A stretch of 64,000 nt of DNA from Prevotella sp. oral taxon 376 (lineage in GTDB: Bacteria; Bacteroidota; Bacteroidia; Bacteroidales; Bacteroidaceae), in NCBI RefSeq assembly GCF_003043945.1, contig NZ_PYXG01000003.1, positions 186,001 to 250,000 of the forward strand, in the 5' to 3' direction. Position 1 is the first letter of the stretch, and the number at the start of each line of letters is the position of its first letter. The translations under genes and the position numbers were made by a program. Positions 58,055 to 64,000 of this stretch are shown here, in pieces. Under the pieces are notes generated by a model that saw only the letters and a program-made list of their open reading frames with translations, made no database searches and had not been told where the DNA came from.

Positions 58055-59362
58055 TTAGAGAATTTCTGGCAACTGGAAGAGCTGGATACCATTGCTGCCC
58101 TTTATAAGGATGTAATGGTTCGTGAAAGGTTCGGCGGCAATGGCTTCCTTCACCGCTGCCACATCCTTGAACTTGCGGAAGTCGCAGTTGGTTTTCATGA
58201 ACTCCTCGCCTACCAACCAGACTTGTTTCAGGGAGGTGGTTTTCAAGTAGTCTACAATCTTCTGGTGTTCTTCCCGCGAGGCTTCTCCCAGCTCACGCAT
58301 GTCGCCGAGGATGGCCATCTTATGATCCACCTGCATCATCACGAAGTTTTCCAGTGCGGCCCGCATACTCGTGGGGTTGGCGTTGTAAGCGTCCACGATG
58401 AGCTTGTTGTGATTCGTTACGGTGAGTTGGCTTCGGTTGTTGCCGGGAACATAGTTCTCCAGGGCGTGCTTTATCTGCTCCGGCGTTACCCCGAAATGCA
58501 GCCCCACGGTGATGGCGGCGAGCATGTTGCTGAGGTTGTATGTACCGATGAGATGTGTCTGGACCTCCTGTGGGGCGATGCCGTTTCCGTGCCAGACGAA
58601 CTTCAGGAAGGGCGCACATTTCGCGAGCTCGCCTTTTATTTCAGCCTCAACGGTCCTGTCGGCGGAATATCTCTCTATGGCGGCAAATTTTCTCTTGGCC
58701 GCCATGCCCGCAAGATAGGGGTTGCCGGCATCCAGGAAAAGGAGACACTGGTGTGCTTCGAGGTAGTCATAGAGTTCGCCCTTGGTTCTTTTCACCCCGT
58801 CAAACGAGCCGAATCCCTGCAGATGGGCCATCCCCACATTGGTAATCAGGCCGCAGGTGGGCTCTACATAGTCTACAAGAGCCTTTATGTCGCCCGGGTG
58901 GGAGGCACCCATCTCGATGACGGCGATGTCGTGCTCCTTTCGGATTTGCAGCAAAGTCTTGGGCACGCCTACATCGTTGTTGAAATTGCCTTCAGTGTGC
59001 AGCACGCTGTATTTTTCTGAAAGCACGGCCGAGAGCAGTTCTTTGGTAGTGGTCTTCCCGTTTGTACCGGTAATGCCGATAACCGGAATGTGAAACTGGC
59101 GCCGATGTTCGCGGGCAAGTTCCTTGTAGGTCGTGAGGCAGTCGGCTGTGAGAATATAGCGTGGGTCGCCCATTTTATAGTATTCGGGTTCATCCACAAT
59201 GGCGTAAGAACACCCCTTGTCGAGCGCTGACTGAGCAAATTTGTTTCCATTGAAATGGGTTCCCTTGAGTGCCAGGAAAATGCTTCCTTCCGGACAGTCG
59301 CGGCTGTCGGTGGTTATCACGGGATGTTCCTCGTAAAGCTTATACAGTTGCTTGATATCCAT
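58055..59362 (-). CDS. murF: MurF, UDP-MurNAc-tripeptide--D-alanyl-D-alanine ligase
   Basis: 435 residues from the ATG at 59362; the open frame extends 18 codons further up but into the promoter. ITGTNGKTTTKELL (97-110) is the Mur ligase ATP-binding loop. VIEMGASHPGDIKALVDYVE is the Mur ligase centre, and VDAYNANPTSMRAALENF belongs to the C-terminal domain typical of MurF. It adds D-Ala-D-Ala to the peptidoglycan precursor in the cytoplasm. Unlike the usual dcw cluster, it stands alone here. A -7 box TAAGTTTG (59384-59391) lies just upstream inside the first 75-bp repeat. Confidence 0.95.
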   Translation of the reverse strand: MDIKQLYKLYEEHPVITTDSRDCPEGSIFLALKGTHFNGNKFAQSALDKGCSYAIVDEPEYYKMGDPRYILTADCLTTYKELAREHRRQFHIPVIGITGTNGKTTTKELLSAVLSEKYSVLHTEGNFNNDVGVPKTLLQIRKEHDIAVIEMGASHPGDIKALVDYVEPTCGLITNVGMAHLQGFGSFDGVKRTKGELYDYLEAHQCLLFLDAGNPYLAGMAAKRKFAAIERYSADRTVEAEIKGELAKCAPFLKFVWHGNGIAPQEVQTHLIGTYNLSNMLAAITVGLHFGVTPEQIKHALENYVPGNNRSQLTVTNHNKLIVDAYNANPTSMRAALENFVMMQVDHKMAILGDMRELGEASREEHQKIVDYLKTTSLKQVWLVGEEFMKTNCDFRKFKDVAAVKEAIAAEPFTNHYILIKGSNGIQLFQLPEIL

Positions 59363-59380
59363 TTTTCCAGTTTGAATTTG

Positions 59381-59455
59381 CTGCAAACTTACTAAAAATA
59401 TTCTGAACGGCGACAAGAGAAGAAGAAAAAGTGGATTGGATTCTGTCGAGGGGGC
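59381..59455. repeat. 75-bp direct repeat flanking the restriction-modification genes, copy 1
   Basis: Identical over all 75 bases to 61364-61438. It contains the leftward promoter (TAAGTTTG at 59384-59391, CTTG 22 bases upstream) that serves murF. Confidence 0.95.
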
Positions 59456-59528
59456 AGCAGTGGAAAGTGGTGAAGATTAGGAGTAGAGGAGGAATGGGCG
59501 GGTCGGTATTCGATAAAGGGTATCGAGT

Positions 59529-60560
59529 TTAAGGCTTGGAGGAACTCAAGTCGATGAATTCCGTCTCGTTCCCGAACAAGTTGCCTTCTCCGGCCTCGAG
59601 CCTTTTCCTCGTTATTTCTATTGCCAGATCCGTCTTGTCGATGCCTATCCAGCTCCGTCTGTTCCTTGCCGAGGCCTCTAATGTCGTTCCCGAACCGCAA
59701 AAGGGATCGAGGACAATACTATCCGGCTCGGAGGAAGTCCGCACGATGAGTTCTATCAGGGCAATGTTCTTTTCAGTGGGATAAATAGGATATTGCGGGT
59801 CTTTGAAGTCTGTCCAGATGTCTTGGAACCGCTTGCCGTACTTCTCGTCGGCATAGATGATTTTGCGGGGATTGCCATTCGCCGACCATTCTATCAGTCC
59901 TTCCTTGTCCCATTGATCCATGATTTCCACGCTTGTCCTCCAATGCCTGCCCGCTGGGGGCATCATCCCCTTGAATTCTTGTGGATTATTTGATTCCCCG
60001 GGAGCGTGTATTGGCACAGTAGTATAGCGTCTTCCATCCTGATCTGTTTTAGGAAACAGTCTCACGATATCTGATTCGGCATATGGTTTAAGCGGCTCAT
60101 TCCAGATGGGATTTGTTGTCTTTGTATAGAACAGGATCATGTCTTTTATATTGCCGTAGCCGATTCGCTTGAAGTTCTTTGGATTGCATTTCACCCTCGT
60201 TATGTCGTTTCTGAAGTTCTCAATGCCGAACACCTCGTCCATCATCACTTTCAGATAATGGCCTATTTTGTAGTCCGTATGCAGATAGATAGACCCTCTC
60301 TCGGAGAGCAGCTCTCGCATGAGAAGTAGCCGTTCTCTGATATATTCCACGAAATCCCTGCCCAGTAGTTTGTCGGTATAGGCTATGTCTCCCTTGGCAG
60401 AGTTGCTGATGGTGCTTGCTCTGCCGTCTGTGATGGTGAAGTTCACATTCGTTGCGAAGGGCGGGTCGGTATAGATGAGGTCTACCTTGCCCGCAAGTTG
60501 CCTCTGCTCGATTAAGAACTTGAGTGCGTTTATGTTGTCGCCTTTGATAAGAGTGTTCAT
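59529..60560 (-). CDS. Type II DNA methyltransferase, beta class
   Basis: 343 residues. Catalytic YTDPPFATN (DPPF at 32-35) near the start and SAM-binding DPFCGSGTT (285-293) near the end give the beta order, so N6-adenine or N4-cytosine methylation. The middle (YTKTTNPIWNEPLKPYAESD; QDIWTDFKDPQYPIYPTEKN) would read the target site. It starts two bases after the stop of the restriction gene, an R-M operon read leftward. It protects the chromosome from the partner nuclease. Confidence 0.9.
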   Translation of the reverse strand: MNTLIKGDNINALKFLIEQRQLAGKVDLIYTDPPFATNVNFTITDGRASTISNSAKGDIAYTDKLLGRDFVEYIRERLLLMRELLSERGSIYLHTDYKIGHYLKVMMDEVFGIENFRNDITRVKCNPKNFKRIGYGNIKDMILFYTKTTNPIWNEPLKPYAESDIVRLFPKTDQDGRRYTTVPIHAPGESNNPQEFKGMMPPAGRHWRTSVEIMDQWDKEGLIEWSANGNPRKIIYADEKYGKRFQDIWTDFKDPQYPIYPTEKNIALIELIVRTSSEPDSIVLDPFCGSGTTLEASARNRRSWIGIDKTDLAIEITRKRLEAGEGNLFGNETEFIDLSSSKP

Positions 60561-60562
60561 TG

Positions 60563-61342
60563 TCAGATGGAGTTTAGGAAACTGCGAAGCAGCAGGGCGC
60601 TCATGATGTTGTGGTCGGAATGCTTGCCTGTTATATCCTTGTACATCTTGCCATCCCCCTTGATGTAGACCACTCCGTCTAATATCGCTATTTTTATGGC
60701 ATCCGCATGGCTCTCGAGAGTTGCGATGGCATCATTGAATTGGGCATTCTGATGACCGCCTATGTCGGACAGGAATTTAGCTTCCCCGATGATAAATTGC
60801 CCGTTTATGCGCGCCAGAAAGTCTAAACCTTTCTCGTGGGTATAGGCCAGTTTCTGTCTCGCGAAGTCTTCCATTTCCTTGTCTGATGCGCTCAAAATGG
60901 CATTCCCATTCGTATTCTTGAAGTCTTCTAAACACAAAGTAGGAAATCCTAAAGCGCCAGATCTCACCCAATTCTTGAACATGGGGCCGATTTGTCGATT
61001 GGTTTCTTTAGGTTGGCTGCATTTCTCGTATAAGTTGCCCAAATCCATTTCCCTGATTTCTGCTGCCAGCCGGTTTACGGTTTTAGGGTTTCTTGCAAGT
61101 GCGCTCCTGTCTCTTTTGAGATATGCCACATAGCTGTCTTTGATGGGGAAAATCTCTAAATCGAGCAAGCTCAGTATGAGTGCGTGATTATCTGTCGAGT
61201 TATAGGCGGCCTCCACGCGTTTCCATTTGGCATTGTCTATATCCCTTATGCCGTTGGGAATTGTCGGGTATACCTTGAAGAGATCATCTAAATATGACCT
61301 TTGCGATGCGTAGTCGATGCTTTGCTCTAAGAACCAGTTCAT
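60563..61342 (-). CDS. Type II restriction endonuclease, PD-(D/E)XK type (possibly Tsp45I-like)
   Basis: 259 residues. The catalytic motif is probably GLDFLARINGQFIIGEAKFL: Asp174, Glu187 and Lys189 match D-x(n)-E-x-K. The rest is helical with no other domain. It is directly upstream of the methyltransferase, both between the 75-bp repeats. From memory the length and layout recall the Tsp45I family (GTSAC), which I cannot confirm. It cuts foreign DNA lacking the cognate methylation. A promoter copy in the second repeat (TAAGTTTG at 61367-61374) lies 25 bases before the start. Confidence 0.75.
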   Translation of the reverse strand: MNWFLEQSIDYASQRSYLDDLFKVYPTIPNGIRDIDNAKWKRVEAAYNSTDNHALILSLLDLEIFPIKDSYVAYLKRDRSALARNPKTVNRLAAEIREMDLGNLYEKCSQPKETNRQIGPMFKNWVRSGALGFPTLCLEDFKNTNGNAILSASDKEMEDFARQKLAYTHEKGLDFLARINGQFIIGEAKFLSDIGGHQNAQFNDAIATLESHADAIKIAILDGVVYIKGDGKMYKDITGKHSDHNIMSALLLRSFLNSI

Positions 61343-61363
61343 ATTTGGTTATGCTTTTTGTTT

Positions 61364-61438
61364 CTGCAAACTTACTAAAAATATTCTGAACGGCGACAAG
61401 AGAAGAAGAAAAAGTGGATTGGATTCTGTCGAGGGGGC
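61364..61438. repeat. 75-bp direct repeat flanking the restriction-modification genes, copy 2
   Basis: Identical to 59381-59455, same orientation, 1983 bases apart. Here the same promoter faces the restriction gene. Confidence 0.95.
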
Positions 61439-61930
61439 TTTAGATGAAAGCGCTTGCCGCCGGAGGATGGGGAGGGATGGTTGATCATAGATGAGAAAAT
61501 CCGTTTTCGGAATTTATTTTATAAAACGCTACTAATAATATCGGAAATCACTTGCATGACACCTCACGAAATGCAACGGGTCTGAGGTCTGTGGCAAAAC
61601 GGCCTTATTTCTGGAGTTTTCTAAGATTTTGGAAATCAGGGACTTGTGGGTTTCCTGTCGTTTTCCGGGCGCCAAAAGACCGTTAAATACCCTGTCGGGA
61701 GCGACTTTTAGGGCAGTCGGAAGCGGCAAAAAGGAAAGTGAAAAGCCGTTGAAAGGGATACCGATGGCCGTTATCAGCTCTGTAAAAGGGCGCCTTCTGC
61801 GATTCTAAGGGTTATTTTTCATCATTCCGGAGAGTATTTCCATCCTAAAGTTTAAAAATATTTTGTAATGATTTTGGAATAAATTTATTTTACATGTGAT
61901 ATCCTTTTGCCCATCTCCGGTTTCTTTCCA
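61439..61930. other. Gap with no gene
   Basis: About 490 bases with frequent stops in every frame. The only structure seen is TTGCAT..ATGCAA and CCTCA..TGAGG near 61550-61590. It is the old upstream region of murF, now beyond the inserted R-M unit. It contains no convincing RNA gene. Confidence 0.5.
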
Positions 61931-61935
61931 GAATG

Positions 61936-62028
61936 TATATTTGTGAGGAATTGTCGTGTCTTGTATGGACATAAGAATGAAAAAAATGCGTCTTGCGTGC
62001 CAGAAGCAAGATATTTTTCGTATATTTG
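61936..62028 (+). promoter_or_regulatory. Two -7 boxes upstream of folP
   Basis: TATATTTG occurs at 61936-61943 and again at 62021-62028. The second is only 8 bases before the folP ATG, which would give a leaderless or almost leaderless mRNA. Neither has a good -33 box. Confidence 0.5.
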
Positions 62029-62036
62029 CGAGTGAT

Positions 62037-62828
62037 ATGGAATATACGATTCATGTAAACGGCAGATTGCTGTCGTTGTCGCGGCCTGTGGTAATGGGCA
62101 TCCTGAACGCCACTCCCGACTCTTTCTATGCGGGCAGTCGTGTACAGACCGAGGAGGCAGTCATGGCACGGGCGAGGCAAATGCTCGACGAAGGCGCCGA
62201 GATCATAGATGTAGGAGCGTGCTCCACGAGGCCTGGTGGCGAGGTGGCGACGGAGCAGCAGGAAATGCGGCGGTTGCGTGTGGCACTCACGGCCATCCGG
62301 AAAGTTGCTCCAGAAGCGGTTGTTTCAGTAGACACCTTCCGCCCAGAGGTGGCTCGCATGGCCATCGACGAGTTCGGAGCGGGCATCATCAACGATGTCT
62401 CCGAAGGTGAGGATCCGGCCATGTTCCCACTGGTGGCCGGGAAAGGGGTGGCTTACATCCTGATGTCCGTCAAGGCCAACCTGCACGATATGCTCATCTC
62501 GATGGCACAGGAAGTGCAGCGGTTGCGCGATCTTGGCCAGAAAGACATCATCCTTGACCCAGGGTTCGGATTCGGAAAGACGATGGAGGAGAATTATGCT
62601 CTGCTCGGCGAGATGGACAAGATGCGGGTGATGGAGCTGCCGTTGCTGGCGGGCATCTCCCGCAAACGCATGATTCATCAGGTGCTCGGCATAACGCCCG
62701 ACGAGTCGCTTAACGGTACTACCGTACTCAACACCATCGCCCTGATGAAGGGAGCGTCAATCCTGCGGGTGCATGATGTGAAGGATGCCGTACAGGCGGT
62801 TAAGCTGTTCAATCACTTAAATCCATAA
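62037..62828 (+). CDS. folP: FolP, dihydropteroate synthase
   Basis: 263 residues from the ATG at 62037; upstream in-frame ATGs (61956, 61968) would add about 25 residues unlike the family. VVMGILNATPDSFYAG (18-33) is the pterin-binding start, followed by IDVGACSTRPGGEVA, SVDTFRPEVA, INDVSEG, ILDPGFGFGKT and LLAGISRKRMI, all in FolP order. It joins p-aminobenzoate to dihydropterin pyrophosphate in folate synthesis and is the sulfonamide target. The next gene is 34 bases downstream. Confidence 0.95.
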   Translation: MEYTIHVNGRLLSLSRPVVMGILNATPDSFYAGSRVQTEEAVMARARQMLDEGAEIIDVGACSTRPGGEVATEQQEMRRLRVALTAIRKVAPEAVVSVDTFRPEVARMAIDEFGAGIINDVSEGEDPAMFPLVAGKGVAYILMSVKANLHDMLISMAQEVQRLRDLGQKDIILDPGFGFGKTMEENYALLGEMDKMRVMELPLLAGISRKRMIHQVLGITPDESLNGTTVLNTIALMKGASILRVHDVKDAVQAVKLFNHLNP

Positions 62829-62861
62829 AAAAGCCCTTCCTCTGTGGAAGGAAAGACGACT

Positions 62862-63638
62862 ATGTTTTTCGACTTTGGCATAAAAGATATTATCGACATC
62901 CTCCTTGTCGCCCTGTTGCTCTACTACATCTATCGCCTGATGAAAGAGAGCCGTTCGCTGAATGTGTTCATCGGCATCATGGTCTTCGTCGTGGTATGGC
63001 TCTTTGTGAGCTATGTTCTGGAGATGAAGTTGCTGGGTTCGATTCTCGACAAGTTGGTGAGCGTGGGCGTCATTGCCCTCATCATACTGTTCCAGGAAGA
63101 GATACGAAAGTTTCTTTATAATCTCGGAGCTCATCGCCGCTTCAAGAGCGTCTTCAAGTTCTTTGCCTCGAAAGGCGAGAAACCGGAGCGGGAGGACAAG
63201 GAAACCATCATGCCCATCGTGCTGGCCTGCATGAGCATGTCGAAGAGCAAGGTGGGAGCTCTTATCGTCATTGAGCGCGTTACGCCCCTTGATGACATCG
63301 TGGAGACGGGCGATCTCATCGACGCGAACATCAACCAGCGGCTCATCGAGAACATCTTTTTCAAGAATTCGCCGCTGCACGACGGGGCGATGATCATCTC
63401 GAAGAAGCGCATCAAGGCGGCCGGATGTATCCTGCCGGTGTCTCACAGTCTTGACATTCCTAAGGAGTTGGGGCTTCGCCACCGTGCGGCGATGGGCATC
63501 TCGCAGGCTTCCGATGCCATAGCCGTGGTGGTTTCCGAGGAAACGGGCCGCATCAGCGTGGCCGTGAAGGGCGAGTTCCGTCTGCGGCTTTCCGCCGAGG
63601 AGCTGGAAAGCATCCTTGCCAAGGAAATGGGAGGGTAA
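62862..63638 (+). CDS. cdaA: CdaA-type diadenylate cyclase (membrane c-di-AMP synthase)
   Basis: 258 residues from the ATG at 62862, preceded by GGAAGGAAAG; an in-frame codon at 62844 is not needed. Two or three membrane segments at the start (IIDILLVALLLYYIY; FIGIMVFVVVWLFVSYV; VIALIILFQEE), then the DAC domain with HDGAMII (173-179) and RHRAAMGIS (206-214), both catalytic signatures. It makes c-di-AMP from two ATP, a signal for wall and osmotic balance. Pairing with folP is the common order in Bacteroidetes. Confidence 0.93.
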   Translation: MFFDFGIKDIIDILLVALLLYYIYRLMKESRSLNVFIGIMVFVVVWLFVSYVLEMKLLGSILDKLVSVGVIALIILFQEEIRKFLYNLGAHRRFKSVFKFFASKGEKPEREDKETIMPIVLACMSMSKSKVGALIVIERVTPLDDIVETGDLIDANINQRLIENIFFKNSPLHDGAMIISKKRIKAAGCILPVSHSLDIPKELGLRHRAAMGISQASDAIAVVVSEETGRISVAVKGEFRLRLSAEELESILAKEMGG

Positions 63639-63695
63639 TCGTTGGATTTATGAAAATTTATACATCCTACCACGGACAAAGTCGATTAAAATTAG

Positions 63696-63703
63696 TAATT
63701 TTG
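63696..63703 (+). promoter_or_regulatory. -7 box of pta
   Basis: TAATTTTG, 63 bases before the pta start codon, followed by an AT-rich leader. The -33 box is not clear. Confidence 0.5.
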
Positions 63704-63766
63704 TAAATTGAAAATAGCAATCAGGGTATTTTATACCTCTAAATATATCACTTTTTTATTATAGCT

Positions 63767-64000
63767 ATGAATTTATTGGAGCAAATTGTAGCGCGCGCAA
63801 AGGCGGACAAACAGCGCATCGTACTCCCGGAAGCAGAAGAGGAGCGCACATTGAAGGCGGCTGACAGGGTGTTGGGCGATGGCATTGCCGACCTTATTCT
63901 TATTGGCGATCCTGCCAACATCAAGAAAGAGGCAGAAGAGTGGGGCCTGAAGAATATCGGGAAGGCAACCGTGGTGGATCCTCTGAACTGCGAAAAGTCT
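63767..64000 (+). CDS. pta: Phosphate acetyltransferase, 3' truncated by the window
   Basis: 78 codons are present. NLLEQIVARAKADKQRIVLP, EAEEERTLKAADRVL and LILIGDPANIKKEAEEW match the start of the Pta catalytic domain. It interconverts acetyl-CoA and acetyl phosphate and works with acetate kinase, normally encoded downstream. It starts directly with the catalytic domain, the short form typical of Bacteroidetes. Confidence 0.92.
   Translation, partial: MNLLEQIVARAKADKQRIVLPEAEEERTLKAADRVLGDGIADLILIGDPANIKKEAEEWGLKNIGKATVVDPLNCEKS

Noticed and set aside
57968..59020. 350-codon plus-strand frame opposite murF
   Set aside because: Shadow of murF; starts inside the terminator hairpin.

Overview
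The window is a piece of a Bacteroidales chromosome, most like Prevotella or a close relative. The host genes point there: a GH18 glycosidase followed by a lipoprotein, TonB-dependent uptake genes, a DUF4838 glycosidase-like protein, and lipoproteins with a short acidic stretch after the lipid cysteine. Nearly all promoters that can be seen follow the Bacteroidetes plan, (T/C)TTG or CTTT, then 19-20 bases, then TAnnTTTG.

Layout. 1-6390 is host: the end of a GH18 gene and its downstream Ig-like lipoprotein, then a leftward cluster that looks like metal uptake (small His/Cys-rich membrane protein, TonB-dependent receptor, His-rich lipoprotein). 6402-55503 is a complete tailed-phage prophage of about 49 kb integrated in the 3' end of a tRNA-Pro gene. 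A 32-base att repeat (30/32 identical) marks both ends, and the integrase sits beside the intact tRNA. 55485-64000 is host again: tRNA-Pro, tRNA-Phe, a DUF4838 gene, murF, a type II restriction-modification pair between perfect 75-bp direct repeats, folP, a CdaA-type diadenylate cyclase and the start of pta.

Prophage order: leftward repressor and rightward Cro-like gene around an operator; small early genes; a 1318-residue primase-helicase; a SAM methyltransferase; an AT-rich block of TTGTAGGA repeats that may be the replication origin; S49 prohead protease, capsid protein and a probable tail-tube or decoration protein; a probable -1 frameshift gene; a ParB-methyltransferase fusion; terminase, portal and connector genes; a lysis cassette (holin, glucosaminidase endolysin, spanin-like protein) with its own promoter; an accessory region (29.9-40.1 kb); tape measure, baseplate and fibre genes; integrase.

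The accessory region is the most unusual part. It holds a phage amidoligase and coupled partner, then a seven-gene operon whose cistrons all overlap (SNF2-type helicase, IbrA-like PAPS reductase, IbrB-like ParB protein, small proteins). The promoter of that operon carries the same operator as the repressor/cro promoter, so the operon is probably switched by the prophage repressor. After it come hicAB, a secreted DUF4468 protein, a roughly 240-base structured leader RNA ending five bases before a start codon, and a C5 cytosine methyltransferase gene in which a second reading frame is open end to end and itself carries methyltransferase-like C-terminal motifs.
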